Shown piece after piece: positions 8,092 to 14,860 of a DNA stretch of 21,360 nt (its first letter is position 1; each line of letters begins with the position of its first letter). Source of the DNA: CAZLGC01 sp964559275 (GTDB lineage Bacteria; Patescibacteriota; CALEFQ01); the NCBI GenBank assembly GCA_964559275.1, contig CAZLGC010000014.1:1-21360 (forward strand), in the 5' to 3' direction. The notes below the pieces were generated by a model. It saw only the letters and a program-made list of their open reading frames with translations, searched no databases and was not told where the DNA came from. The translations under genes were made by a program, and so were the position numbers.

Positions 8092-8484
8092 GTGCTGCAG
8101 ATTGAAGATTTGTTGGAATTTCTGAATGGTTTTCACGATCATGGTGAAACGCGCCCCTGGGGGACGTTCCTCAACCTGGATGTCGACCGGGTGAAGATCC
8201 TGGCGGTAAAACCGGGGGAGCAAATCAGCTATCAATACCACCACTATCGTCAGGAGATGTGGGTTGTGATTGGTGGCCATCCCTCGATTCAGATCAACGA
8301 ACGAACCCTGGTCTATGATCCCGGAGACTTCATCCTGATCAAAAAAGGCGATCGTCACCAGATAATCGCCACTCAGGAAGAAGTTTTCATCCTGGAGCTG
8401 TCGTTCGGGGATTTCTCCGAAGACGATATCGTCAGGCTGGAAGACAAGTACAACCGAGGTAACCCCACGATCGAAACCGAATGA
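8092..8484 (+). CDS. Cupin, type II mannose-6-phosphate isomerase-like (stand-alone)
   Basis: 130 residues, GTG start set by AAGGAGGT. The sequence follows the C-terminal cupin of bifunctional ManC/AlgA enzymes: RPWGTFLNLD, VKPGEQISYQYHHYRQEMW with the metal-binding His pair and Glu, YDPGDFILIKKGDRHQI with the second-motif His, and the family ending DFSEDDIVRLEDKYNR. The guanylyltransferase half is absent, so it may isomerise mannose-6-phosphate and fructose-6-phosphate for mannosylated glycans, or be a related sugar-phosphate cupin. It sits between two DNA replication genes, 22 nt after polA and overlapping holA by 4 nt (ATGA), so holA translation may be coupled to it. GC was hand-counted at 150/300 for 8101-8400, slightly above polA. 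Confidence 0.85.
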   Translation: MLQIEDLLEFLNGFHDHGETRPWGTFLNLDVDRVKILAVKPGEQISYQYHHYRQEMWVVIGGHPSIQINERTLVYDPGDFILIKKGDRHQIIATQEEVFILELSFGDFSEDDIVRLEDKYNRGNPTIETE

Positions 8485-9431
8485 TCCTACTGATCTATGG
8501 CGAGGACACTTTTCGTTCTCGCCAAAAGCTAAATGAAATCGTCGCCAGATTCAAGAAATCTGATCCTTCAGGTATGAATCTGGTGACTTTCGATATGAGC
8601 GAAAAAAACCTGGGTGATTTCACCAAGGCGGTCGGCTCCGCGCCGTTCATGGGCGACAAGCGTTTGGTAATAGCCAGGAATTTACTGGCCGAAGGAAACA
8701 AGGATTTACAGGAATCGGTGTCCGAATTTATCGGCTCCGGTAAAGTTCCCGCGGAAACAACAGTTTTGTTTTACGAGGACAAGAAAATAGACAAACGTAA
8801 AAAATTATACAAACAGCTTCAAAAATCAGGAAAATCAGAGGAGTGTCAGCAGTTACCTGAATATCAGGTGGGGCAGTGGGTTGCAGACGAAATCAAAAAC
8901 CGCCAAGGCGAAATCGAACCGGCGGCAGTCGAGCGCCTGGCCTCATATGTCGGCAATGATCTCTGGAAAATGGATGCGGAAATCTCAAAGCTTTTGCTGT
9001 ATCGGCAGGGTCAGCCGGTCCGGGCTGAAGATGTTGAGCTCTTGGTCAAAGCTAAACTGGATGATGATGTTTTTCACTTGGTCGATGCAATCGGGGATAG
9101 AGATGTCAAATCAGCCCTCAAACTTTTGCATGACCAGTTTGAGCAAGGTGAGAATGAAATCAGGCTGCTTAGCATGATTGTTTACCAATTCCGCAACCTG
9201 GCCCAGATTAGGCCGCTGGTGGAAGAAAATAACGCCGAGGGTGAGATCAGGCGGCTTACTAAGCTTCATCCTTACGTTGTTACTAAAACAGTCCGTCAGG
9301 CTCGCCGCTTCTCGCTGGCTAAGATCCAGAAAATCTACGATATGCTGCTTAGGACTGATATCGCCATGAAGACAAGCAAACTGGATAAGCAAACCGCCCT
9401 AGACCTTTTGGTGGTGGGGCTTTGTAAGTAG
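8481..9431 (+). CDS. holA: DNA polymerase III delta subunit
   Basis: 316 residues, usual length for HolA. The start MILLIYGEDTFR matches the conserved family opening. It is followed by the AAA+-like N-terminal domain (VTFDMSEKNLGDFTKAV, APFMGDKRLVI), the middle helical domain (VGNDLWKMDAEISKLLLY), and the collar domain ending with DIAMKTSKLDKQTALDLLVV. Delta opens the sliding clamp within the clamp-loader complex. It does not need an intact Walker A, and none is seen. The ATG overlaps the cupin stop as ATGA and has no Shine-Dalgarno, implying translational coupling. holA next to rpsT is a common bacterial linkage, but here the two genes converge. Confidence 0.93.
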   Translation: MILLIYGEDTFRSRQKLNEIVARFKKSDPSGMNLVTFDMSEKNLGDFTKAVGSAPFMGDKRLVIARNLLAEGNKDLQESVSEFIGSGKVPAETTVLFYEDKKIDKRKKLYKQLQKSGKSEECQQLPEYQVGQWVADEIKNRQGEIEPAAVERLASYVGNDLWKMDAEISKLLLYRQGQPVRAEDVELLVKAKLDDDVFHLVDAIGDRDVKSALKLLHDQFEQGENEIRLLSMIVYQFRNLAQIRPLVEENNAEGEIRRLTKLHPYVVTKTVRQARRFSLAKIQKIYDMLLRTDIAMKTSKLDKQTALDLLVVGLCK

Positions 9432-9440
9432 AGACAACAA

Positions 9441-9466
9441 AAAAACCGCCCTGGCAGGCGGTTTTT
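9441..9466. terminator. Bidirectional terminator between holA and rpsT
   Basis: AAAAACCGCC (9441-9450) pairs with GGCGGTTTTT (9457-9466) around a 6-nt loop. T-runs follow on both strands, so it serves both convergent genes. Confidence 0.92.
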
Positions 9467-9469
9467 GTT

Positions 9470-9736
9470 TTATTTCTTGTTGCCTTTTCTGGCTTTGTGC
9501 AATCTCTTCTTAATCCGGGCGGCTTTGTTCTTGTGAATCACTTTCTTCTGGGCGGCTTTGTCTAGTTGCTTGCTGGCATCAGCTAAGGCTTTGTCGACTT
9601 CCTTGGTTTTGCCTTCGGCAATCAGCTGGCGGGCCTGCTTGACTAGCTTTTTGACTTTGTTCTTCACGCGCAAATTTCGCTCCGTGCGGCGCTTGGTTTT
9701 GCGGATGTACTTCTTGGCGGCTTTCTTGATAGGCAT
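9470..9736 (-). CDS. rpsT: 30S ribosomal protein S20
   Basis: 88 residues, typical S20 length and composition (Lys/Arg/Ala-rich helices): MPIKKAAKKYIRK, RVKNKVKKLVKQARQL, and HKNKAARIKKRLHKA. It binds 16S rRNA in the 30S body. The ATG has no Shine-Dalgarno; the leader is a U-rich stretch of about 43 nt. It lies 74 nt downstream of truB on the same strand with no terminator between, so it can be read both from its own promoter and from uvrB-truB. Confidence 0.95.
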   Translation of the reverse strand: MPIKKAAKKYIRKTKRRTERNLRVKNKVKKLVKQARQLIAEGKTKEVDKALADASKQLDKAAQKKVIHKNKAARIKKRLHKARKGNKK

Positions 9737-9747
9737 ATAGGGAAATT

Positions 9748-9787
9748 TAAAATCTAAAATTCAAAAGAAATCTAAAATCAAAATTAA
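9748..9787. repeat. A-rich degenerate repeat (AAATCTAAAAT type) in the rpsT leader
   Basis: On the plus strand this stretch repeats variants of AAATCTAAAAT and TCAAAAG. It forms most of the untranslated leader of rpsT, where the RNA is U-rich. A similar pattern appears inside the FemAB-like gene (14088-14150) and after the S74 gene (676-704). Confidence 0.6.
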
Positions 9788-9814
9788 TTGTAGCAGATTC
9801 TGAGGAGAGGTCAA
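9787..9814 (-). promoter_or_regulatory. rpsT promoter overlapping the truB stop
   Basis: Minus strand: TTGACC (9809-9814), 16-nt spacer, TACAAT (9787-9792) with TGC directly before it (extended -10). The -35 box overlaps the last codons of truB. Predicted start near 9780. Confidence 0.7.
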
Positions 9815-10743
9815 TCCTTCTGTGGTTGTTCCGGGCCTGGTTTGTCGCGTGGAGGTAAGGGAGTCTGGGCGGCCAAAACCTTGATTGGTTTAAGGAGCTT
9901 TTTATCGGGATCGAATTCACCGATGGCCAAAAGTTCAGCTTTCGGACCGAATATAGCGATCGGGCCTTCCGCCAGTTTGTCGGCAACGGGTACTTTGATA
10001 CCGCGGGAGACTTTTTGGGCGGTGTCTTCATCGGCTTTAAAGACTTCCATGTGGGACACGCCTGCCTGAACCGGCAGTAAGTATTCCTGCCAGTTTTCTT
10101 CTGTAACATCGTCCAGCTCAACTGAGTCCTTGATATCGAAGTCACCGGCCTGAGTTCTGTGCAGGGCGTCAAGCACTGCCCCTGTCTTCAGGCGTTGCCC
10201 CAGGTCGTGAGCAATCGAGCGAATGTAAGTCCCGGCTGAGCACTTGACCTTGATGGAAACCAGTGGATGGCGGAACTCAACCAGTTTGATTTCGTGAATC
10301 GTAACTTTGCGCGGCTTCAGCTCAACCTCCTTACCGTCCCGGGCCAGCTTGTAGGCCGGTGTTCCCTTGACCTTGATGGCTGAAAATTTGGGTGGCATCT
10401 GTTCAATTTCACCGGCGAACTGCTCGATAGCAGATCTTATCTGAGCGCCGCTGGGAATCGGCACGGGCGGGGGAGTCTCGGTAATTTGACCGGTAGCGTC
10501 ATAGGTGTCGCTGGTCACACCCAGCCTAATGACAGCTTCATAAGTCTTGTCATCCTTACGCAAAAACTCAACTAGTTTGGTGGCCTTGCCGACAGCCATC
10601 ACCAATACACCGGAAGCCATTGGGTCTAGCGTGCCGCTATGACCGATTCGGCGGATACCGGTAATCTTCTTTAATTTCTGCGCGGCGCCGTGCGAGGTAA
10701 TACCGGTTGGTTTATTGAGATTTATGAAACCTATTTTTTCCAT
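9811..10743 (-). CDS. truB: tRNA pseudouridine-55 synthase
   Basis: 310 residues. The opening GFINLNKPTGITSH and the catalytic motif RRIGHSGTLDPMASGVL (Asp40 is the catalytic aspartate) identify TruB, which makes pseudouridine 55 in the T-loop of tRNAs. Further family blocks are KTYEAVIRLG and CSAGTYIRSIAHDLG. The C-terminal part resembles a PUA-like domain and ends in a short Pro-rich tail (PLPPRDKPGPEQPQKD). The start overlaps the uvrB stop by one base (TAATG), so the two form an operon with coupled translation; no Shine-Dalgarno is seen. Confidence 0.96.
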   Translation of the reverse strand: MEKIGFINLNKPTGITSHGAAQKLKKITGIRRIGHSGTLDPMASGVLVMAVGKATKLVEFLRKDDKTYEAVIRLGVTSDTYDATGQITETPPPVPIPSGAQIRSAIEQFAGEIEQMPPKFSAIKVKGTPAYKLARDGKEVELKPRKVTIHEIKLVEFRHPLVSIKVKCSAGTYIRSIAHDLGQRLKTGAVLDALHRTQAGDFDIKDSVELDDVTEENWQEYLLPVQAGVSHMEVFKADEDTAQKVSRGIKVPVADKLAEGPIAIFGPKAELLAIGEFDPDKKLLKPIKVLAAQTPLPPRDKPGPEQPQKD

Positions 10744-12713
10744 TATCTTGTCTTCTTAATCTCTTCAATTTGATCTCGATATTTGGCGGCTTCTTCAAAT
10801 TCAAGGTTGCGGGCCGCAATTTCCATACGTTGGGACAAATCCTTCATAATGCGATCGACCTCATCGCTCGGTATATCTTTGAAGGAAAACTTAGGCGCTT
10901 TAACTTTCAGCTTGCGTCCGGCCAGCCGGTCATCGCGAATTTCCTTTTTGATGCTTTTTGGGGTAATTTTGTGCTTGGTATTGTAAGCAGCCTGGATTTT
11001 ACGGCGACGCTTAGTTTCGGAAATAGCTTTGCGCATTGATTCTGTAACTTTGTCCGCATACATTATAACATGTCCCTCGACATGACGGGCAGCCCGACCC
11101 ATCACCTGAATCAGGGCTGACTCCGAGCGCAGGTAGCCTTCCTTGTCCGCATCCAGAATAGCAACCAGGGAGACTTCCGGCAAATCGAGACCCTCCCGTA
11201 GCAGGTTTATACCGACTAAAACATCGTAAACGCCGCTTCGAAGATCGCGCAAAATTTCCAACCTCTCCATCGTGTCCACATCAGCATGAATATACTGAAC
11301 TTTGATGTCCAGTTCATCCAAATATTTCGTCAAATCCTCCGCCATCCGTTTCGTCAATGTCGTTACCAGTACCCTTTGTTTGTTCGTAACCCGCTGCTTA
11401 ATTTGTTCCAGCAGATCGTCTACCTGACCCTCCGTCGGTTTTACCCCCACATCTGGATCAAGCAACCCAGTTGGGCGGATTAGCTGCTCAACCACATTAT
11501 TCTTTGACTTTTGCAGTTCATAATCGCTGGGAGTGGCCGAGGTGAATATAACTTGATTATAATGCTTCTCAAATTCTTCAAAATTGAGCGGACGGTTGTC
11601 CCGGGCCGAGGGGAGGCGAAAGCCATAGTCAATCAAAGTGTCTTTACGGGCCCGGTCGCCGGCATACATGCCCCGTACCTGCGGGATGGACATATGCGAT
11701 TCGTCAATAACCAGCAGATAATCATCCGGAAAATAATCCAGCAGCACTCCGGGCGGTTCACCCGGTCGCCGGCCTTCCATATAGCGGGAATAGTTTTCCA
11801 CGCCGCCGACAAAACCGGTCTGCTCCAGCATTTCCATATCATAATTTGTCCGCTGTTCCAGTCGTTGCGCTTCTACGATCTTGTTGGCTTTTTTCAGGGT
11901 GGCCACTCGTCCTTTTAGCTCCTGGCGAATCTGTTTGGTAATAGATTTCAGATCCAAATCTTCGGCTAAAGTATAGTGGCTATTTGGATAGATGACGATT
12001 TTATCAAGGCTTTGCTTCGGTTTTTGATTGAGGGCATCAATTTCCGAAATTTTTTCAATTTCATCGCCAAAGAAATCTAGGCGGATAAAGGATTCATCGG
12101 CATAACTGGGAAAGATATCAACGACATCTCCTCGTACCCGGAAAGACCCGCGGTGGAAATCAACATCATTGCGAACATAGTTAATCCCAATCAGTTTCTG
12201 GAGCACTTCCTGGCGGTCAATCTTATCACCTTTTTTCAGTGTTATCCCTTTGTCGGCATAAGTCTCTGGTCGCCCCAGTCCGTAGATGCAGCTTACGCTG
12301 GCGACAATAATGACATCACGCCTTGTCATCAAGGACATCGTGGCTTTGTGGCGCAGACGCTCAATTTCCTCGTTGATGTCTGCTTCCTTGGCAATATACA
12401 AATCATGTTGGGGGACATACGACTCCGGTTGGTAATAGTCATAATAGCTGACAAAATATTCCACCGCGTTCTTGGGAAAGAACTCCCGGTATTCCGAGGC
12501 CAATTGCGCAGCCAGTGTTTTGTTGTGTGCCAAAACCAAGGTTGGCTTCTGCGTCTGGGCAATCAAATTAGCCATCGCAAAAGTTTTGCCGGAACCGGTC
12601 ACACCTAAAAGCGTCTGGAACTTGTTGCCAGATTCAATCCCTTTGACCAGTTTCTTAATCGCTTGGGGCTGATCGCCGGTGGGCTCAAATTTTGTCTGTA
12701 GTTCAAATGGCAT
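10743..12713 (-). CDS. uvrB: Excinuclease ABC subunit B
   Basis: 656 residues, normal for UvrB. Walker A is GVTGSGKT (37-44), the damage-probing beta-hairpin region is YYDYYQPESYVP (around 92-103), the Walker B-like motif is DESHMSIPQ, and helicase motifs include VLVTTLTKRMAEDLT and VMGRAARHVEGHVI. The C-terminal UVR domain (DLSQRMEIAARNLEFEEAAK) contacts UvrC. It verifies DNA damage in nucleotide excision repair with UvrA and UvrC, neither of which is in this window. First gene of a uvrB-truB-(rpsT) unit. The predicted leader is only about 7 nt, so the start is nearly leaderless and lacks a Shine-Dalgarno. Confidence 0.98.
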   Translation of the reverse strand: MPFELQTKFEPTGDQPQAIKKLVKGIESGNKFQTLLGVTGSGKTFAMANLIAQTQKPTLVLAHNKTLAAQLASEYREFFPKNAVEYFVSYYDYYQPESYVPQHDLYIAKEADINEEIERLRHKATMSLMTRRDVIIVASVSCIYGLGRPETYADKGITLKKGDKIDRQEVLQKLIGINYVRNDVDFHRGSFRVRGDVVDIFPSYADESFIRLDFFGDEIEKISEIDALNQKPKQSLDKIVIYPNSHYTLAEDLDLKSITKQIRQELKGRVATLKKANKIVEAQRLEQRTNYDMEMLEQTGFVGGVENYSRYMEGRRPGEPPGVLLDYFPDDYLLVIDESHMSIPQVRGMYAGDRARKDTLIDYGFRLPSARDNRPLNFEEFEKHYNQVIFTSATPSDYELQKSKNNVVEQLIRPTGLLDPDVGVKPTEGQVDDLLEQIKQRVTNKQRVLVTTLTKRMAEDLTKYLDELDIKVQYIHADVDTMERLEILRDLRSGVYDVLVGINLLREGLDLPEVSLVAILDADKEGYLRSESALIQVMGRAARHVEGHVIMYADKVTESMRKAISETKRRRKIQAAYNTKHKITPKSIKKEIRDDRLAGRKLKVKAPKFSFKDIPSDEVDRIMKDLSQRMEIAARNLEFEEAAKYRDQIEEIKKTR

Positions 12714-12727
12714 AAAAGCTGATAGCT

Positions 12728-12756
12728 ATTATACCGCGTAATCAGTAAGGGTTCAA
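12728..12756 (-). promoter_or_regulatory. uvrB promoter
   Basis: Minus strand: TTGAAC (12751-12756), 17-nt spacer, TATAAT (12728-12733). The -10 ends 14 nt before the ATG, predicting a leader of about 7 nt. It is back to back with the promoter at 12765-12793. No CTGT-N8-ACAG or GAAC-N4-GTTC type LexA box is visible. Confidence 0.75.
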
Positions 12757-12764
12757 GTGCAGTA

Positions 12765-12793
12765 TTGACAGCCTGCTGCAATTGCGATATAAA
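12765..12793 (+). promoter_or_regulatory. Consensus promoter of the receiver-like gene
   Basis: TTGACA (12765-12770), 17-nt spacer, TATAAA (12788-12793). Predicted start near 12800, giving a 30-nt leader with AAGGAGGT. An inverted repeat TGCAG (12758-12762) / CTGCA (12776-12780) brackets the -35 box and could be an operator. Confidence 0.75.
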
Positions 12794-12817
12794 TAGAGGT
12801 CTTTGTTAACTTTTGCT

Positions 12818-12825
12818 AAGGAGGT
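12818..12825 (+). promoter_or_regulatory. Full Shine-Dalgarno deciding a TTG start
   Basis: AAGGAGGT, with its AGGAGG core 5 nt before TTG 12830. It rules out the upstream in-frame TTG at 12803, which would place the Shine-Dalgarno inside the coding region. Confidence 0.82.
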
Positions 12826-12829
12826 CGTA

Positions 12830-13195
12830 TTGGAGTTTGCAGAAAGTGGGAGGAATGACTCTCAGAAAAAATGGAACCTGGTCATCGTTCACCCGGACAA
12901 GCTGGCCCGGATGATGCTCAGAAGACTGGTGCCGATTGCGGAAATCGAGCCTTGCACCGTCAGCCGTCTCAGTGATATTTTCCCCCTGGCGATACGTGGT
13001 CAGGTGGATATCGTGCTTCTGACAGAGGCAGCCTATCGGGAGGCGTCGACAGCAGCGGTAGATGCTTTTCGGGAAGAGTACCCGAATATCCCGGTCATGT
13101 CTCCGGCGGATGACAACCTGGCTCGATTTGTTGGTGCCTCTTCCCACATCTGGTCGTGGGTGCGGGCAAAAATGAACCACAGAGTCAAAGTGTAG
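12830..13195 (+). CDS. Small protein resembling a degenerate response-regulator receiver domain
   Basis: 121 residues from TTG 12830. I do not recognise a named family. The layout suggests a CheY-like alpha/beta fold: NLVIVHPD (strand 1, Asp23 in the acid pocket), an alpha helix KLARMMLRRLV, QVDIVLLTEAAY (strand 3) with Thr65 where the phospho-accepting Asp would be, and YPNIPVMSPADD (strand 4). The strand-5 Lys is not evident, so phosphorylation is unlikely. There is no DNA-binding domain. It is a single-gene unit with a consensus promoter and Shine-Dalgarno, lying between uvrB (divergent) and the ruvA operon. GC was hand-counted at 166/300 for 12841-13140, above its neighbours. It could be a protein-interaction pseudo-receiver; the receiver assignment is tentative. 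Confidence 0.6.
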   Translation: MEFAESGRNDSQKKWNLVIVHPDKLARMMLRRLVPIAEIEPCTVSRLSDIFPLAIRGQVDIVLLTEAAYREASTAAVDAFREEYPNIPVMSPADDNLARFVGASSHIWSWVRAKMNHRVKV

Positions 13196-13202
13196 CGGTG
13201 GT

Positions 13203-13245
13203 AGCCGTCTCCTGATGTTCACATGGTGAGTATTCGGAGGCGGCT
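13203..13245 (+). terminator. Hairpin after the receiver-like gene
   Basis: AGCCGTCTCC (13203-13212) pairs with GGAGGCGGCT (13236-13245) with one G-T pair. The 23-nt loop contains a small TCAC/GTGA hairpin. The following T-tract is short (TTTCAATTT), so terminator strength is uncertain. It ends just before the ruvA -35 box. Confidence 0.6.
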
Positions 13246-13251
13246 TTCAAT

Positions 13252-13280
13252 TTGCCAAAAAAGGACTTTTTGGCTATACT
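13252..13280 (+). promoter_or_regulatory. ruvA operon promoter, predicted leaderless start
   Basis: TTGCCA (13252-13257), 17-nt spacer, TATACT (13275-13280). Exactly 7 nt separate the -10 box from ATG 13288, so the transcript should start at or next to the start codon. Confidence 0.7.
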
Positions 13281-13287
13281 TTGGTAT

Positions 13288-13851
13288 ATGATTGCTTATT
13301 TGTCAGGCAAAATTAAGGCTGTAAATGACGATTTCACCATTTTGGTGACCAACGGAGTGGGCTACAAGGTTTTTTTAGCAGAAGCCCTGTTGGAATCTCT
13401 GGCCGAAGGCGACGAGGCAGAGTTTTTCACTCATACCTACCTGCGTGAGGACGCTCAGGAGCTTTACGGTTTCGAGCATTTTGGTGAACTGCAGATCTTC
13501 GAAATGCTGCTGTCAGTTTCCGGCGTCGGTCCCAAGGCCGGCCTGGCGATTTTGGGACAAGGCAAACCGGATGAGGTTAAAGCTGCAATTAGCCGGGGAG
13601 ACTCATCGCTTTTCACTAAAGTTTCCGGAATCGGTTCCAAAACAGCCGAGCGCATCATTCTGGAACTGCAAAGCAAAATCGACAAAGCTACGGCAGCTGG
13701 TGAGCGCAAACCGGTTGGCTCGGCAGCTGAAGCTATCGGTGCTCTCCAGAATCTTGGCTATACCGAAAGTGAGGCCCGGGATCTGCTGCGAAATGTTGAT
13801 TCCGCTCTCAAAGTTGAAGATCAAATAAAAGCCGCTTTGAAGAATTCATGA
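13288..13851 (+). CDS. ruvA: Holliday junction branch migration protein RuvA
   Basis: 187 residues from ATG 13288, whose product starts MIAYLSGKI as RuvA proteins do; the longer frame from 13252 would begin inside the promoter. N-terminal OB-fold (to ~65, with HTYLREDAQELYGF). Two helix-hairpin-helix motifs follow: LLSVSGVGPKAGLAILG and FTKVSGIGSKTAERIILEL. A C-terminal domain (AIGALQNLGYTESEARDLL) regulates RuvB. The RuvA tetramer holds Holliday junctions for the RuvB motor; ruvB and ruvC are not in this window. It overlaps the next gene by 4 nt (ATGA) and heads a four-gene operon. Confidence 0.96.
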   Translation: MIAYLSGKIKAVNDDFTILVTNGVGYKVFLAEALLESLAEGDEAEFFTHTYLREDAQELYGFEHFGELQIFEMLLSVSGVGPKAGLAILGQGKPDEVKAAISRGDSSLFTKVSGIGSKTAERIILELQSKIDKATAAGERKPVGSAAEAIGALQNLGYTESEARDLLRNVDSALKVEDQIKAALKNS

Positions 13852-14852
13852 CGGTAGTCAAGTTAACGGACAAAGATAAAAAAACTCTCAACGAATACGT
13901 CCGTGGTCACTCGGGCGGTTCTTTGTCTCAGACATATGAATGGGGGGAGTTTCAGAAAGCGGCGGGCTTCAAAGTTTGGCGGCTGGGAATCAGAGATGGC
14001 GATAGATTAGTCGCGGCGGCGACGGTTCTGAAATATGATATGCCGGGAGGTAAGTGGTATCTGTATACGCCACGGCTAATTACAAATTCAAAGCCCAAAG
14101 AGACAAAATCAAAGCAACTCCAAAATATCAAATCCAAAATCAAAGGTATAGCTAAGGTGGAAGGGTGCCTGTTTTGGCGGTTTGATCCGTTGGTGACGAA
14201 GAAGGACTGGGAGAGCTTTGGCGAAGTGAAAGCACCAAAGGAGATCCAGCCGCGGGATACAATCATGGTTGATTTGCAGCTGCCAGAAGAAGAGGTTCTC
14301 AAGCAAATGAAATCTAAGTGGCGCTACAATATCCGCCTGGCCGGGCGTAAAGGGGTGACTGTACGGATGAGTACGGAGCAAAAAGATTTGGATACCTTTT
14401 ACGAAATTGCGCAAACAACCTCGGCCCGGGACAAGTTTCACATCCATCCTCGCGAATACTACCAGGCAATGCTGGATACGCTGGCGCCGGCCGGCTTCAT
14501 CAGGCTTTTCGTCGCCGAATACCAAGGGAAAACTTTGGCGGTGAATATCGTTTCCTTTTTCAAGGACAAGGCGACCTACCTACACGGAGCTTCTTCTAAT
14601 GAAAACCGCAATGTCATGGCGCCGCATTTGTTGCAGTGGGAGGCAATGAAATATGCCAAGTCGGAGGGATTTACCAAATACGATTTGTATGGCGTCGCGC
14701 CCGCCGAAGACAAAGACCATCCCTGGGCGGGTATCACTCGTTTCAAGGAAGGCTTTGGTGGCGAGCGGGTTCGTTACGTTGGCGCCTATGATTTTGTGTA
14801 TAACAAGTTTTGGTACAATTTGATGACACTGGTAATGAGGTTCAAGAAGTAA
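13848..14852 (+). CDS. FemA/FemB-like peptidoglycan bridge aminoacyltransferase
   Basis: 334 residues with the two-GNAT FemABX layout: SLSQTYEWGEFQKAAGFKVWRLG at the N-terminus, KWRYNIRLAGRKGVTVR, a middle block AQTTSARDKFHIHPREYY, and the C-terminal AVNIVSFFKDKATYLHGASS with YDLYGVAP. The family transfers amino acids from aminoacyl-tRNA onto the lipid II stem peptide on the inner face of the membrane. Translationally coupled to ruvA (ATGA) and followed after 8 nt by a MurE-like ligase, which supports a peptidoglycan role. Residues ~78-103 are Lys/Ser/Gln-rich and encoded by an A-rich repeat-like stretch where relatives usually have a short loop. The acceptor position and amino acid cannot be read. 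Confidence 0.85.
   Translation: MTVVKLTDKDKKTLNEYVRGHSGGSLSQTYEWGEFQKAAGFKVWRLGIRDGDRLVAAATVLKYDMPGGKWYLYTPRLITNSKPKETKSKQLQNIKSKIKGIAKVEGCLFWRFDPLVTKKDWESFGEVKAPKEIQPRDTIMVDLQLPEEEVLKQMKSKWRYNIRLAGRKGVTVRMSTEQKDLDTFYEIAQTTSARDKFHIHPREYYQAMLDTLAPAGFIRLFVAEYQGKTLAVNIVSFFKDKATYLHGASSNENRNVMAPHLLQWEAMKYAKSEGFTKYDLYGVAPAEDKDHPWAGITRFKEGFGGERVRYVGAYDFVYNKFWYNLMTLVMRFKK
14088..14150 (+). repeat. A-rich degenerate repeat inside the FemAB-like coding region
   Basis: Variants of AAATCCAAAATCAAAG recur across this stretch with few interruptions. They encode a low-complexity loop (TNSKPKETKSKQ, then NIKSKIK). The pattern resembles the non-coding A-rich stretch at 9748-9787. The reading frame is preserved. 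Confidence 0.55.
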
Positions 14853-14860
14853 CAATCCAG

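Noticed and set aside
12803..12829. TTG 12803 as start of the receiver-like gene
   Set aside because: It would place AAGGAGGT inside the coding region and begin almost at the predicted transcription start.
12714..12829. LexA/SOS box upstream of uvrB
   Set aside because: Neither the Gram-negative nor the Gram-positive LexA consensus is present between the divergent promoters.
13252..13287. In-frame extension of ruvA upstream of ATG 13288
   Set aside because: It covers the -35 and -10 boxes, and RuvA proteins begin at MIAYLSG.
14810..14860. Upstream start for the MurE-like gene
   Set aside because: It would overlap the end of the FemAB-like gene and adds 17 residues with no family similarity; ATG 14861 follows that stop by 8 nt.
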